DNA of 64,000 bases from Pectobacterium sp. A5351 (GTDB lineage Bacteria > Pseudomonadota > Gammaproteobacteria > Enterobacterales > Enterobacteriaceae). Positions within the stretch are counted from its first letter, which is position 1. Every line of letters starts with the position of its first letter. Below, in pieces: positions 9,844 through 19,925 of this stretch. A program made the translations under genes and the position numbers. Under the pieces are notes generated by a model that did not search any database, had not been told where the DNA came from, and saw only the letters and a list, made by a program, of their open reading frames with translations. The stretch lies in assembly GCF_028335745.1 (NCBI RefSeq), contig NZ_CP116477.1, positions 3,720,001-3,784,000 of the forward strand. The letters are read 5' to 3'.

Positions 9844-10797
9844 TTACAGTAAATCTGCAATCATCTTTTCCAGTTTTTCCTGGTCGATAGCAAATTTACG
9901 GATCCCATCGGCCAGTTTATCAATCGCCATTGGGTCTTGATTGTGCTGCCAGTAGAATTCCGCTTCCGTCATTTTCGCCGGACGAACTTTCACTTCACCA
10001 GCATAAGACAATTTACGAACCACCTCGCCTTCGCTTTCTGACAGCTCTTTCAACAGCGCTGGTGCGATCGTCAGACGGTCACACCCGGCCAGTTCCAGAA
10101 TCTCACCCACGTTACGGAAGCTCGCGCCCATCACGACGGTTTCATAGCCGTGCTCTTTGTAGTAGTCATAGATTTCGCTAACGGACACCACGCCTGGATC
10201 TTCGTGCGGCGCGAATTCTTTCTTATCGCCATTGGCTTTGTACCAGTCAAGAATACGGCCAACAAACGGTGAAATCAGGAATACGCCAGCTTCAGCACAA
10301 GCGCGAGCCTGTGCAAAGGAGAACAGCAGCGTCAGGTTACAGTTGATGCCTTCTTTTTCCAGTTGCTCCGCCGCGCGGATGCCCTGCCAGGTTGACGCCA
10401 GTTTAATCAGGATACGCTCGTTGCTGATGCCTGCGTCGTTGTACAGTTTGATCAGGTGTTTTGCCTTCGCCACACTGGCTTCGGTGTCATAAGACAAACG
10501 TGCATCCACTTCCGTGGAGATGCGGCCGGGGATCAATTTTAAAATTTCGAGACCAATGTTGACCGCCAGTTTATCCGTGGCATCCACGACCTGCTGTTTG
10601 CGATCGCTGCTCTGCTCACGCGCCCAGGCAATTGCCTCGTCGATCAGCTTGCGGTATTCAGGAATTTGCGCCGCGTTCAGAATCAGTGAAGGGTTGGTGG
10701 TCGCATCTTGCGGTTGGTACAGTTTCATTGCCGCAATATCGCCGGTATCAGCTACAACCGTGGTCAATTGGCGTAGGGAAGTCAGTTTATCCGTCAT
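9844..10797 (-). CDS. talB: Transaldolase
   Basis: Non-oxidative pentose phosphate pathway: moves a dihydroxyacetone unit between sedoheptulose-7-phosphate and glyceraldehyde-3-phosphate. 317 residues, same as E. coli TalB and very similar throughout. The Schiff-base Lys132 lies in ILIKLASTW; Asp17 and Glu96 ([10 protein letters not shown]) are also present. The gene is divergent from yaaA and convergent with the GGDEF gene. TalB is a better match than the TalA paralogue, and the position next to mog and yaaA agrees. Confidence 0.97.
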   Translation of the reverse strand: MTDKLTSLRQLTTVVADTGDIAAMKLYQPQDATTNPSLILNAAQIPEYRKLIDEAIAWAREQSSDRKQQVVDATDKLAVNIGLEILKLIPGRISTEVDARLSYDTEASVAKAKHLIKLYNDAGISNERILIKLASTWQGIRAAEQLEKEGINCNLTLLFSFAQARACAEAGVFLISPFVGRILDWYKANGDKKEFAPHEDPGVVSVSEIYDYYKEHGYETVVMGASFRNVGEILELAGCDRLTIAPALLKELSESEGEVVRKLSYAGEVKVRPAKMTEAEFYWQHNQDPMAIDKLADGIRKFAIDQEKLEKMIADLL

Positions 10798-11082
10798 GTT
10801 GGCATGTCTCGTTGTTTATACGTGGTGCTCGTGAATGAATCGACTTGTTATCTAATCGGGTGGCCATCTGTTTTGTGCCGAAATCTGATAATAACACGCG
10901 CACTTTCCCGCGCAAGCCAGCCTTTTCCGACGTTCCTCTGCAATGGGGGTCGCACACTGGCGTTCCCCCTTTCCAAAGACGCTCGAACGTCAAAGACAAG
11001 GCGTATTGTAGCTATCGCCGTTTTCTTACGGCGTTCTTGCTATAGTAGGCTCATCTAAAATCAGACCGACAGGACATGGCGC

Positions 11083-11856
11083 ATGCTTATTACTATTTCA
11101 CCCGCAAAAACGCTCGACTACACCAGTCCTTTGGCAACGACGCACTATACCCAGCCAGAACTTCTGGACCAGTCCAGCCAGTTGATTGATGTATGTAAAA
11201 AACTGACGCCAGCGCAGATCGCCTCGCTGATGAGTATCAGCGATAAACTGGCCGATCTGAACGCAGGCCGCTTTAGCGAGTGGCATCCAGATTTCACACC
11301 GGAGAACGCGCGTCAAGCGCTGCTGGCGTTTAAGGGTGACGTCTATACTGGATTAGCCGCAGAAGATTTCAGCGAGGATGATTTCGATTTCGCCCAGCAG
11401 CATCTGCGTATGCTATCTGGTCTGTACGGCGTGTTGCGTCCGCTGGATTTGATGCGGCCATATCGGCTGGAAATGGGTACCAAACTGGAAAATAAAGCCG
11501 GTAAAGATCTCTACAGTTTCTGGGGCGACACTATTACGGAAAAACTGAATCAGGCGCTGCGCGACCAAGGCGACGAGGTGCTGGTTAATCTGGCATCGGA
11601 TGAATATTTCAAGGCCGTCAAACCGAAAAAGCTCAATGCTCGTCTGATCAAACCCGTCTTTTTGGATGAGAAAAACGGTAAATTCAAGGTGATCAGTTTC
11701 TACGCCAAGAAAGCGCGCGGCCTGATGAGTCGTTTCATTATTCAAAACCGTCTGACGCAACCGGAACAGTTGAAAGCGTTTAATCTGGATGGCTACTTCT
11801 TCGAGGCAGCAGACTCCTCGAGTGACGAGCTGGTGTTTAAACGCCACGAGCAGTAA
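11083..11856 (+). CDS. yaaA: Peroxide stress protein YaaA (DUF328)
   Basis: 257 residues, closely matching E. coli YaaA (258), a DNA-binding protein that lowers free iron during hydrogen peroxide stress and is OxyR-controlled there. The start [13 protein letters not shown], the [15 protein letters not shown] segment (about 108-122), and the [17 protein letters not shown] segment (about 204-220) are family hallmarks. The 285-bp divergent gap with tal contains a short CGCCGT/ACGGCG hairpin at 11017-11034 but no OxyR site I can defend. A strong terminator separates it from convergent thrC. Confidence 0.95.
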   Translation: MLITISPAKTLDYTSPLATTHYTQPELLDQSSQLIDVCKKLTPAQIASLMSISDKLADLNAGRFSEWHPDFTPENARQALLAFKGDVYTGLAAEDFSEDDFDFAQQHLRMLSGLYGVLRPLDLMRPYRLEMGTKLENKAGKDLYSFWGDTITEKLNQALRDQGDEVLVNLASDEYFKAVKPKKLNARLIKPVFLDEKNGKFKVISFYAKKARGLMSRFIIQNRLTQPEQLKAFNLDGYFFEAADSSSDELVFKRHEQ

Positions 11857-11884
11857 ACAAAGTAGTACGATAGGCAACAAAGAG

Positions 11885-11909
11885 AAAGGCGGCGAAACCG
11901 CCGCCTTTT
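11885..11909. terminator. Terminator between yaaA and thrC
   Basis: A perfect 10-bp stem AAAGGCGGCG / CGCCGCCTTT with loop AAAC is flanked by A and T runs. It lies between convergent genes and probably works for both. Confidence 0.88.
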
Positions 11910-11917
11910 CAGCCACC

Positions 11918-13207
11918 TTATTCCGGCAGCGACATCAGGAACTCACGCAGCTTCGCGAAATCATCCGGGAAGTTGTGCGATAGCAGATCCAGATCGGCAC
12001 GCTCAGCCAGCGCTTCCGGCAGATCCAGTTCTTTGCCCAGAATGTCTTCTACACTTTCCTTGAATTTCGCCGGGTGCGCCGTACCCAGGAACAGGCCGAA
12101 CTCACCCGCTTGCAGTTGATCGCGCAGCAGACGATAAGCAATCGCCGCATGCGGCTCAGAGACATACCCTAACGCATCCAACTCATGCATGGTTTCTTTC
12201 GTGGTCTCATCGCTCACCGCACCAAAGCCCAGCGTTTTCAACTGCCAGTTTTTACGGCGGAACAGCTCTTCCACACGTGGCCAGTTGTTCGGCTGACTCA
12301 CATCCATCGCGTTGGATAACGTTGCCACCGTTTTATTCGGCTCCCAGTTTCCACTGCTCAGGAAACGCGGCACGGTGTCATTGGCGTTGGTCGCCGCGAT
12401 GAAACGCTTAATCGGCAGCCCCAGCGATTTAGCCAGCAGACCAGCAGTCAGATCGCCGAAGTTACCGCTCGGTACGGAAACCACCAGCTGATTACGCGCT
12501 TCCTGCGGCAATTGTGCAACCGCTTCAAAGTAGTAGCAAATTTGCGCCAGCAGACGGCTGATATTGATGGAGTTTGCCGAGTTCAGGCCAATCGCCTTTT
12601 TCAGTTCTTCATCATCGAACGCTTTTTTCACCAATGCCTGACAGGCATCGAAATCACTGTCGACCGCGATGGTGTGAATGTTGCCGCCCAGCGTACAGAA
12701 CAGCTTTTCCTGCAACGGACTGATTTTGCCCTGCGGATACAAAATCACCACACGGACATTTTCCAGACCATAGAAAGCGTGCGCCACGGCAGCACCGGTA
12801 TCGCCAGAGGTCGCCGTCAGAATGGTAATTTTCTCGTCGCCAGACACTTCCGTCAGCATTTGCGCCATAAAGCGGCCGCCGAAGTCTTTAAAAGCCAGCG
12901 TCGGGCCATGGAACAGCTCCAGCGCGGCGATATCTTCCGCTACCGGTGCAACCGGTGCAGGGAATGCAAAGGCCGCTTTTACGCGCTTGAACACGGTTTC
13001 AGCCGCAATTTCATCGCCGATATAGGCGGACAGAATGCGGCTGCTGCGGGTAACAAAATCCAGATCCAGCAGCGCATCGATTTCGGTGCGCTCAAATTCC
13101 GGCAGATCCAGCGGGAAGAACAGCCCTTGCTGGCTACCCAGCCCTTGCTTGATAGCCTGAGCAAAACTGACCTGCTCGTTATGATCTTTAAGGTTGTACA
13201 GTTTCAT
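11918..13207 (-). CDS. thrC: Threonine synthase
   Basis: Last step of threonine synthesis: O-phosphohomoserine to threonine, PLP-dependent, cytosolic. 429 residues (E. coli 428). The PLP lysine is Lys107 in LAFKDFGGRFMA, and the glycine-rich phosphate loop SGDTGAA and SVPSGNFGDL segments are present. It is the last gene of thrABC; its ATG is 3 bp after the thrB stop, indicating translational coupling. The transcript ends at the terminator shared with yaaA. Unlike E. coli, no yaaX lies between it and yaaA. Confidence 0.98.
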   Translation of the reverse strand: MKLYNLKDHNEQVSFAQAIKQGLGSQQGLFFPLDLPEFERTEIDALLDLDFVTRSSRILSAYIGDEIAAETVFKRVKAAFAFPAPVAPVAEDIAALELFHGPTLAFKDFGGRFMAQMLTEVSGDEKITILTATSGDTGAAVAHAFYGLENVRVVILYPQGKISPLQEKLFCTLGGNIHTIAVDSDFDACQALVKKAFDDEELKKAIGLNSANSINISRLLAQICYYFEAVAQLPQEARNQLVVSVPSGNFGDLTAGLLAKSLGLPIKRFIAATNANDTVPRFLSSGNWEPNKTVATLSNAMDVSQPNNWPRVEELFRRKNWQLKTLGFGAVSDETTKETMHELDALGYVSEPHAAIAYRLLRDQLQAGEFGLFLGTAHPAKFKESVEDILGKELDLPEALAERADLDLLSHNFPDDFAKLREFLMSLPE

Positions 13208-13210
13208 GCG

Positions 13211-14140
13211 TTATCCCAGTAGTCGTGCGCCAGTCGTATCAAGACGGCAAATATGAACAAAACCTTCATCGTTCTGCAAATAGTTATCCCGCAGCCAGTC
13301 GGCCAGACGCTGCGCGCTCGCCATGTCGTTGCAAACGGAGAATAACGTCGGGCCAGAGCCGGAAATACCGCAGGCCAACGCCCCGATATCTTCAGCAGCC
13401 TGGCGAGCGGCAGCAAAGCCGGGCAGCAGTTTCGTACGATAAGGTTCTGCGATGACATCCTTCATCAGTTTCGCCGCCAGCGCGGCCTGTCCGGTATGGC
13501 ACGCGTGGATAAAACCCGCCAGATAACGGCCGTGGCTGATGCAATCCTGACGACGGTATTGCGCAGGCAGAATCGCGCGCGCTTCGGCAGTAGAGACTTT
13601 AATCCCCGGATACGCCATGACCCACAGCCAGTCATCAAACGATGGCACAGGTTGGCTGATAATGCCGTTCTCTTCCAGCATCAGTTGGACGCCGCCAAGG
13701 AAACACGGTGCCACGTTATCGTAGTGAACGCTGCCGGAAATGCGCCCTTCCAGCTCGCCCATCAGCGTCAGCAGACGGGTATCATCCAGCGGTTTGCCGC
13801 AAAATTCGTTCATCGCCATCAGCCCGGCGACGACAGAACAGGCGCTGGAACCTAGCCCTGAGCCAATCGGCATATTCTTTTCGAGCGTCATCGCCACTGG
13901 CACGGTTTTGCCAATTTCCTGGCAGAAAAGCTCCCAACATTGATACACAATGTTTTCTTTCGGGTTGTCCGGCAGCTTGCTGACAAAACGCCCTTCATTA
14001 CGCAGGCTGAACAGATCGGCGGCCTCGACAGAGACGCAATCGCCCAGCAATGAACCGTCTACCGGCGAAACGGCCGCACCCAGCACATCAAACCCAACGC
14101 TGACGTTACCGATTGATGCAGGTGCATACACCTTAACCAT
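13211..14140 (-). CDS. thrB: Homoserine kinase
   Basis: Phosphorylates homoserine to O-phosphohomoserine, ATP-dependent. 309 residues, GHMP kinase family, with the ATP loop [12 protein letters not shown] near residues 91-102 and the C-terminal [11 protein letters not shown] motif. The start MVKVYAPAS is chosen at 14140 because it matches E. coli exactly; the longer frame would overlap thrA. The ATG lies two bases after the thrA stop (TAATTATG), so translation is coupled. Middle gene of thrABC. Confidence 0.98.
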   Translation of the reverse strand: MVKVYAPASIGNVSVGFDVLGAAVSPVDGSLLGDCVSVEAADLFSLRNEGRFVSKLPDNPKENIVYQCWELFCQEIGKTVPVAMTLEKNMPIGSGLGSSACSVVAGLMAMNEFCGKPLDDTRLLTLMGELEGRISGSVHYDNVAPCFLGGVQLMLEENGIISQPVPSFDDWLWVMAYPGIKVSTAEARAILPAQYRRQDCISHGRYLAGFIHACHTGQAALAAKLMKDVIAEPYRTKLLPGFAAARQAAEDIGALACGISGSGPTLFSVCNDMASAQRLADWLRDNYLQNDEGFVHICRLDTTGARLLG

Positions 14141-14142
14141 AA

Positions 14143-16602
14143 TTATGCTCCCAACTTCCATGACAAGGTGCGCAGCAGATCTGCGAACACACCAGCAGCG
14201 GTAACAGCGTTACCCGCGCCATAACCGCGCAACACGAGCGGCAGTGGCTGATAATAACGGCTGTAGAATGCCAGCGCATTCTCGCCATCTTTGACTTTAA
14301 ACAGCGGATCGTTGCCACCAACGGCACTGATCTTAACCTTGCAGCGACCTTCTTCAATCACGCCGACATAACGCAACACTTTACCTTCATCACGCGCTTG
14401 TGCAACACGGCTGGCGAACTCATCGTCTACCGACGGCAGACGCTGCATGAAGCTCGCGACATCGCCAGAAGCATCGAAGCTGGCTGGCAGAACGGACTCT
14501 ACTTCAATATCGCTAAGCTCAAGCTGATAACCCGCTTCACGCGCCAGAATCAGCAGCTTACGAGCCACGTCCATACCGGACAGATCGTCACGCGGGTCGG
14601 GTTCGGTGTACCCTTTCTCTTTCGCCTGCGTGGTCGCTTCCGACAACGACATACCTTCATCGAGTTTACCGAAAATAAAGGACAGCGAACCAGAGAGAAT
14701 ACCGGTAAAGCGAATCAGTTCATCACCGGCATTCAGCAGGTTTTGCAGGTTCTCAATCACCGGCAGGCCAGCACCGACGTTAGTGTCATACAGGAAACGA
14801 CGGCGGGATTTCGCCGCGGCGCTGCGCAGTTGGTGATAATAGTTCATCGACCCGGTGTTGGCTTTCTTGTTTGGCGTCACCACGTGGAAACCGTCGGCCA
14901 GGAAATCCACATACTGATCGGCCACAGCCTGATTCGACGTACAGTCAACGATAACCGGGTTCAGCAGGTGGTACTCTTTCACCAGACGAATCAGACGGCC
15001 CAGATTGAACGGCTCGCGGGCTTTCGCCAGCTCTTCACGCCAGTTGTCCATCGAAATGCCGTTAATATTGGTCAGCAAGGCTTTGGAGTTCGCGATCCCA
15101 CACACACGCAGGTCGATGTGCTTGTCTTTCAGCCACGGCTGCTGACGGTGAATCTGCTCCAGCAGCGCGCCGCCCACGCCACCGACGCCGATCACAAACA
15201 CGTCGATCACCTGATCGGTGTTAAACAGCATCTGGTGCGCCACGCGCACGCCGGTGGTCGCCACATCGTTGTTCACCACAACGGAGATAGAACGTTCAGA
15301 GGAACCCTGCGCGATAGCCACGATATTAATATTCGCCGTCGCCAGCGCAGAGAACAAGCGCGCAGACAGGCCGCGCAGTGTGCGCATACCATCACCCACG
15401 ACAGAAAGGATCGCCAGACGTTCCATCACATCCAACGGCTCCAGCACGCCTTCTTTCAGTTCCAGATAGAATTCGTCTTCCAGCGTTTTGCGGGCACGCG
15501 CCAGCTCGTTTTGCGATACGCAGAAGCTGATGCTGTATTCAGAAGATGACTGCGTAATCAGAACAACAGAGATACCCGCACGTGACATCGCGGCAAACAC
15601 ACGCGCCGCCATGCCGACCATGCCTTTCATGCCGGGGCCGGATACGTTAATCATCGCCATATTGTTCAGGTTGGTGATGCCTTTTACCGGATACTGAGTA
15701 TCCGTGCTGTCCATGCCGATGAGCGTACCGGGGGCCTGAGGGTTTTCGGTGTTTTTGATGAGGCAGGGAATTTGGAACTGGGCGATAGGGGCGATAGTGC
15801 GGGGGTGGAGGACTTTGGCACCGAAATAGGACAGCTCCATCGCCTCCTTATAGGACATCGATTTCAATAATCGAGCGTCCGGCACCTGACGCGGATCGCA
15901 GGTATAAACGCCGTCCACATCGGTCCAGATCTCACAACAGTCGGCACGTAAACACGCAGCCAGTACCGCAGCGGAATAGTCAGAACCGTTGCGGCCCAGC
16001 ACCACCAGTTCCCCTTTGTCGTTACCGGCAGTAAAGCCTGCCATCAGGATCACATGATCTTCCGGAATGGCGCTTTCGGCGATACGGCGAGTCGATTCCG
16101 TGATATCCACAGTGGATTCAAGATAGTGTCCCTGCGCCAGCAGCTTCTCAACCGGGTTGATAACGGAGACCCCATAGCCGCGCGCCTGAAAGACCGCTTC
16201 CATGATGGCGATAGACAGTTTTTCCCCTCGGCAGATAATCGCAGCGTTCACGCTATCAGGGCATTGGCCCAGCAGCGCGATGCCGTGCAGAACGTGTTTC
16301 AGTTGTGCAAATTCCTGATCCACGAATGCCTTCAGGCGGGCATGGTCAAAGCCGGGTTGAGATGCGGCAAGGCCTTGCAGCAGCGAAGAAAAGATCGTTT
16401 CGGCGTCATTCAAATGAGGCAGGATATCTTGTCCGGCGACGGTTTTCTCAATCATGGCAACCAGATGGTTGGTAATTTTCGCCGGAGCGGACAATACGGT
16501 AGCCACCTGTCCCTGGCGCGCGTTGTTCTCGATAATGTCGGCAACGCGCGCAAAACGCTCCGCATTTGCTACTGAAGTCCCGCCAAATTTCAACACTCGC
16601 AT
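14143..16602 (-). CDS. thrA: Bifunctional aspartokinase I / homoserine dehydrogenase I
   Basis: Catalyses the first and third steps of the aspartate-to-threonine route and is feedback-inhibited by threonine in E. coli. 819 residues (E. coli 820). The N-terminal kinase domain starts [17 protein letters not shown]; the middle holds two ACT-like regulatory segments (about 310-460); the C-terminal dehydrogenase begins near residue 465 with the NAD(P) loop [14 protein letters not shown] and includes NKKAN near 555-560. An upstream frame adds 11 residues, but the start at 16602 fits the family. Controlled by the thrL attenuator upstream. Confidence 0.98.
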   Translation of the reverse strand: MRVLKFGGTSVANAERFARVADIIENNARQGQVATVLSAPAKITNHLVAMIEKTVAGQDILPHLNDAETIFSSLLQGLAASQPGFDHARLKAFVDQEFAQLKHVLHGIALLGQCPDSVNAAIICRGEKLSIAIMEAVFQARGYGVSVINPVEKLLAQGHYLESTVDITESTRRIAESAIPEDHVILMAGFTAGNDKGELVVLGRNGSDYSAAVLAACLRADCCEIWTDVDGVYTCDPRQVPDARLLKSMSYKEAMELSYFGAKVLHPRTIAPIAQFQIPCLIKNTENPQAPGTLIGMDSTDTQYPVKGITNLNNMAMINVSGPGMKGMVGMAARVFAAMSRAGISVVLITQSSSEYSISFCVSQNELARARKTLEDEFYLELKEGVLEPLDVMERLAILSVVGDGMRTLRGLSARLFSALATANINIVAIAQGSSERSISVVVNNDVATTGVRVAHQMLFNTDQVIDVFVIGVGGVGGALLEQIHRQQPWLKDKHIDLRVCGIANSKALLTNINGISMDNWREELAKAREPFNLGRLIRLVKEYHLLNPVIVDCTSNQAVADQYVDFLADGFHVVTPNKKANTGSMNYYHQLRSAAAKSRRRFLYDTNVGAGLPVIENLQNLLNAGDELIRFTGILSGSLSFIFGKLDEGMSLSEATTQAKEKGYTEPDPRDDLSGMDVARKLLILAREAGYQLELSDIEVESVLPASFDASGDVASFMQRLPSVDDEFASRVAQARDEGKVLRYVGVIEEGRCKVKISAVGGNDPLFKVKDGENALAFYSRYYQPLPLVLRGYGAGNAVTAAGVFADLLRTLSWKLGA

Positions 16603-16693
16603 TTTTATCTTTTCTCCTGAATTTCTGCCAACCAAACGCCGGAAGCGTTTTTTGTATGCCGCTTACAGGCGGCGCTGAGGGATAACCTGCCGT

Positions 16694-16726
16694 AAAAAAA
16701 AAGCCCGCACTGTTCGGTGCGGGCTT
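16694..16726 (-). terminator. Threonine attenuator
   Basis: Perfect 10-bp stem AAGCCCGCAC / GTGCGGGCTT followed on the minus strand by nine T residues. It sits between the thrL stop codon and the thrA start, the classical position for leader-peptide attenuation of thrABC. Confidence 0.93.
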
Positions 16727-16747
16727 TTTCTGGAATCTTTATATGCG

Positions 16748-16816
16748 TCAGCCCGCACCGTTACTGGTTGTATCGGTGATGGTAATAATCGTGGTGATCA
16801 GGCTGATAGTGCGCAT
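16748..16816 (-). CDS. thrL: thr operon leader peptide ThrL
   Basis: A 22-codon open frame, too short for routine gene calling, encodes MRTISLITTIITITDTTSNG followed by AG and a TGA stop. Seven threonines and five isoleucines make up over half of it, as in E. coli ThrL (also Thr/Ile-rich and ending GNGAG). Ribosome stalling at Thr/Ile codons when either charged tRNA is scarce would prevent the downstream terminator from forming. It sits about 45 bp downstream of a near-consensus promoter and 22 bp before the attenuator stem. Confidence 0.94.
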   Translation of the reverse strand: MRTISLITTIITITDTTSNGAG

Positions 16817-16858
16817 GCTAAAATCGAATCTCATTAGAAGTAGAGTTATCTGCCCTAT

Positions 16859-16887
16859 TAGTTAGGCCAATCGCCCTTTGAAGTCAA
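16859..16887 (-). promoter_or_regulatory. Sigma-70 promoter of thrLABC
   Basis: On the minus strand TTGACT (16887-16882), an exact 17-base spacer, and TAACTA (16864-16859). The predicted start would be about 35-40 bases before the thrL ATG, as expected for an attenuated leader. Confidence 0.8.
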
Positions 16888-17027
16888 CGGATTTCTTTTT
16901 TTTCTTCTCGCCGAAGGAAAAAATCCAGCCGCTCAACCCACTGCCTAAACAGGAATAAGCCGGACAAACCGTTGTCAAAATACGTGACTCAAGATGTTCG
17001 ACTGCCAAAAAAGCCATCTCTGCTATC

Positions 17028-17714
17028 TTATTTCGGCAGTCTTTTTTCAATGTCGTGTAGCAATCGATGGAGCATCGCCGTATCGCGTTGCTCTAAACGC
17101 CCTAGCCGCTGATGCAACCAGTCCCGCAGTTTTTCATCGTCCTCAACCGCCAGAGTAACCAGTAGCCGATCCAAACGATCGTGCAGCGCCGACAACTGCC
17201 CTGCCACCGCTGGCTCTGCTGCTTCCGGTTTGACCTGCATGAGTTCAGCCAGTTGGTAGCAGTACACCATCACCGCCTGACCAAGATTCAGCGAAGGATA
17301 ATCCGCTTTCATCGGCACACCAGTCAGCACATCTGCCAGTTCAAGTTCTTCATTCGTCAGGCCAACATCTTCCCGACCAAACACCAGCGCCGCAGAAGTC
17401 ATCCATTGTCCCTTCTCCTGTAACACACCAGTCAATTCGGCTGGCGTGCAGTAATAGCGAAATTTAGCACGACTACGCGCGGTGGTCGCGACCGTAAAAT
17501 CCACATCAGCCAGTGCTTCAGCTAGCGTGGAAAATACCTGCGCGTTATCCAGAACATCCCCCGAACCGTGTGCCACCCAACGAGCAGCGGGTTCTTGATG
17601 TACTGCGCTACCGACAATACGTAAACTACTGAAACCCATCGTTTTCATTGCACGGGCTGCCGCTCCCACGTTCTCTGCCCGAGCGGGCTCAACCAAAATA
17701 ATATGAAACTGCAT
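17028..17714 (-). CDS. lasT: SPOUT-family RNA methyltransferase LasT/YjtD
   Basis: 228 residues. It matches E. coli LasT (YjtD), a predicted tRNA/rRNA ribose methyltransferase of the TrmH/TrmJ group. Segments ARAENVGAAARAMKTMGF (about 11-28), ALVFGREDVGLTNEEL (about 108-123) and YPSLNLGQAVMVYCYQL (about 139-155) are the SAM-binding trefoil-knot motifs. The ATG at 17714 has GAGGAG upstream; the longer frame to 17807 lacks family support. It lies between thr and arcA as in E. coli. Its RNA target is not known to me. Confidence 0.92.
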   Translation of the reverse strand: MQFHIILVEPARAENVGAAARAMKTMGFSSLRIVGSAVHQEPAARWVAHGSGDVLDNAQVFSTLAEALADVDFTVATTARSRAKFRYYCTPAELTGVLQEKGQWMTSAALVFGREDVGLTNEELELADVLTGVPMKADYPSLNLGQAVMVYCYQLAELMQVKPEAAEPAVAGQLSALHDRLDRLLVTLAVEDDEKLRDWLHQRLGRLEQRDTAMLHRLLHDIEKRLPK

Positions 17715-18460
17715 AGACTCCTCAGTATGGGTTACATACTCTCTGGCACGATTTTCGCCAGCCGCTAAATAATCAGGCCATGTCATCAATAGCGATTCAT
17801 CGTTCACTATTTACCAATGACTCTCCATCAATAACTACAGGTGGAAAATTAACAATAAACCAACAAAATTTCCGGCATCAACTCGGCCTTCGGTAGGAAA
17901 CATCAGTGATGTCCAAAAAATGGGCGGGAAGAGAAACCATACGAAAAACAAGGTAAATTATTTTATTTCAATAAGTTATAAAACGACTAACGACGGTGTA
18001 GCGCCAATGATGATTATTGGCATTTACTATGCTAAATCGTTCATAAAAAATGCTAAATTGTGACGTAAACTGGCAATCCTATAAGTGTTTATCACAAAAT
18101 AGTTAACGTGCTAAAATGAAATTTGATATATGTCAACAGAACCGTAGATTTATCAGCAGGCAAAATCCGTGCTTACTGTTATGTTGCTGTTAATAAGGTT
18201 AAACTGTGCGCCACTTTGAGCGCAGTTAAATTAGCGCCACGCTCATCCGCTAGCAGTACCTCTAAGCGGGTAGAGAATGAACACCAGTTACGCATTTACG
18301 TACTTGAGTCTGATGCTGAGCGAGGCCGTAGTTTACCTCGATAAGCTCCAGGGAAATACCCGGAATAACTGGCGTTGTAGCCAGCGGGCCAGCAGGGTAT
18401 GACAGCGACTTCTGTACTTCCGATTTCTATAATTTAAGTTGGCAATTTTAGGTAGCAAAC
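17715..18460. other. Long lasT-arcA intergenic region (arcA leader)
   Basis: 746 bp without a credible gene between divergent lasT and arcA. It holds direct repeats of ATGCTAAAT at 18029-18037 and 18050-18058 (21-bp period), an FNR-like box (18123-18136), an AACTGTGCGC/GCGCAGTT hairpin (about 18202-18228), a CTGGC/GCCAG hairpin near 18369-18384, and TATAAT at 18428-18433 without a good -35. E. coli arcA also has a long, multi-promoter leader. Confidence 0.6.
18123..18136 (+). promoter_or_regulatory. Candidate FNR box upstream of arcA
   Basis: TTGATATATGTCAA differs from the FNR consensus TTGAT-N4-ATCAA at one position. E. coli arcA is activated by FNR, so the site makes sense, but it lies 325 bp before the start codon. 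Confidence 0.55.
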
Positions 18461-19177
18461 ATGCAGACGCCGCACATTCTTATTGTTGAAGACGAGTTGG
18501 TAACTCGTAATACCCTCAAAAGCATTTTTGAGGCGGAAGGATACGTTGTTCACGAAGCCACTGACGGCGCAGAAATGCACCACATTTTGTCTGAGAATGA
18601 CATCAACCTGGTGATCATGGACATCAACCTGCCAGGAAAGAACGGCCTGTTGCTGGCACGTGAACTGCGTGAGCAAGCCGCCGTTGCCTTGATGTTCCTC
18701 ACTGGCCGCGACAATGAAGTCGATAAGATCCTCGGTCTGGAAATCGGTGCGGATGACTACATCACCAAACCCTTCAACCCACGTGAACTGACGATCCGCG
18801 CACGTAACCTGCTGTCACGTACCATGAATTTGGGTAGCGGCACTGAAGAGCGTCGTCTGGTGGAAAGCTATCGTTTCAACGGCTGGGAACTGGACATCAA
18901 TAGCCGTTCTCTGATTAGCCCGGCTGGCGAACAATACAAACTGCCGCGCAGTGAATTCCGCGCCATGCTGCACTTCTGCGAAAACCCGGGCAAGATTCAG
19001 TCTCGCGCGGAACTGCTGAAGAAAATGACGGGCCGTGAGCTTAAGCCACACGACCGTACCGTTGACGTCACCATCCGCCGTATCCGCAAGCACTTTGAAT
19101 CTACAGCCGATACGCCGGAAATCATCGCGACGATCCACGGCGAAGGCTACCGCTTCTGCGGCGACCTGGAAAATTAA
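18461..19177 (+). CDS. arcA: Response regulator ArcA
   Basis: DNA-binding regulator of respiratory and fermentative genes under low oxygen, phosphorylated by the ArcB kinase (not in window). 238 residues, as in E. coli and nearly identical. The receiver domain (about 4-118) has phosphoacceptor Asp54 in [10 protein letters not shown], acidic pocket Glu10-Asp11, Thr81 and Lys102. The OmpR-type winged helix (about 134-234) contains [12 protein letters not shown] and [15 protein letters not shown]. It is monocistronic, with a strong terminator after it. Confidence 0.99.
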   Translation: MQTPHILIVEDELVTRNTLKSIFEAEGYVVHEATDGAEMHHILSENDINLVIMDINLPGKNGLLLARELREQAAVALMFLTGRDNEVDKILGLEIGADDYITKPFNPRELTIRARNLLSRTMNLGSGTEERRLVESYRFNGWELDINSRSLISPAGEQYKLPRSEFRAMLHFCENPGKIQSRAELLKKMTGRELKPHDRTVDVTIRRIRKHFESTADTPEIIATIHGEGYRFCGDLEN

Positions 19178-19183
19178 TCCCCT

Positions 19184-19215
19184 CAGCCGGAACAGGCATC
19201 TGTTCCGGCTGTTTT
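19184..19215 (+). terminator. Rho-independent terminator of arcA
   Basis: A perfect 12-bp stem CAGCCGGAACAG / CTGTTCCGGCTG with loop GCAT, followed by TTTT. Confidence 0.9.
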
Positions 19216-19237
19216 CCCTTCTTATTCTTACCGCACA

Positions 19238-19720
19238 TTATTCACTCTTTCCCCACGGCATAACTGGCACCGCGCTTAACGCGTTTTTCGGCGAACCATC
19301 GACTACACGATCGGAGTAAGCGAGATAGATCAGCGCATTGCGCTTTTGATCGTAAAACCGAACAACCTGCAATTTCTTGAAAACCAGCGAGGTTCTTTTC
19401 TGGAATACCACAGATCCGCGGTCGCCGCCGTTTTTGATTTTATCGGACAGCGTGATCGGCCCAACCTGCTGGCAGGAAATAGCCGCGTCCGACGTGTCTT
19501 CAGCCAGCCCTAATCCACCCTTGATTCCACCCGTTTTGGCTCGGCTAATGTAGCAGGTCACGTTTGAGACATCCGGGTCGTCGAACGCTTCTACCACGAT
19601 CTTATGATCTGGCCCCAACAGTTTAAAGACGGTATCGACAGACCCGATCTCTTCCGCACTGACGACGCCAGCGGTAGATAGCAGCAGCAGACCCGCTACC
19701 ATGGTACGCTTTATGTTCAT
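19238..19720 (-). CDS. creA: CreA family exported protein
   Basis: 160 residues (E. coli CreA 157). An N-terminal signal peptide, [20 protein letters not shown] then SA, is predicted to be cut before [10 protein letters not shown]. The conserved body includes [20 protein letters not shown] and ends SAVPVMPW. Function unknown. In E. coli creA heads creABCD with the CreBC two-component system, but here the gene is alone: arcA lies directly downstream on the opposite strand and creB, creC and creD are missing from this position. Confidence 0.93.
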   Translation of the reverse strand: MNIKRTMVAGLLLLSTAGVVSAEEIGSVDTVFKLLGPDHKIVVEAFDDPDVSNVTCYISRAKTGGIKGGLGLAEDTSDAAISCQQVGPITLSDKIKNGGDRGSVVFQKRTSLVFKKLQVVRFYDQKRNALIYLAYSDRVVDGSPKNALSAVPVMPWGKSE

Positions 19721-19925
19721 ATTTCAGGCCCTGTGACAATTCATAACAAACGATTAATAACCACAATCAAAAAGAGGATGTACAAAATAAACCACTATCA
19801 CAATCCTCCTTATCCAAATTACCTGCGGAATATTTTCAAAAATCTTCGGCAGTACCAAAGTGAAAATATTGCTATGATGCGGGATCTCAATACGCTCACG
19901 CCCAATGTGTTTGATGAGGAATATT

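Noticed and set aside
14398..15549. Long antisense open frame (383 codons) within thrA
   Set aside because: It mirrors the ThrA frame, and its protein has no recognisable domain.
18123..18344. Possible small gene in the arcA leader
   Set aside because: No Shine-Dalgarno site or family match; the stretch holds regulatory-looking repeats instead.
18428..18433. TATAAT as the arcA promoter -10
   Set aside because: No -35 hexamer at a suitable distance, and it is only 28 bp before the start codon; kept as a note, not called.
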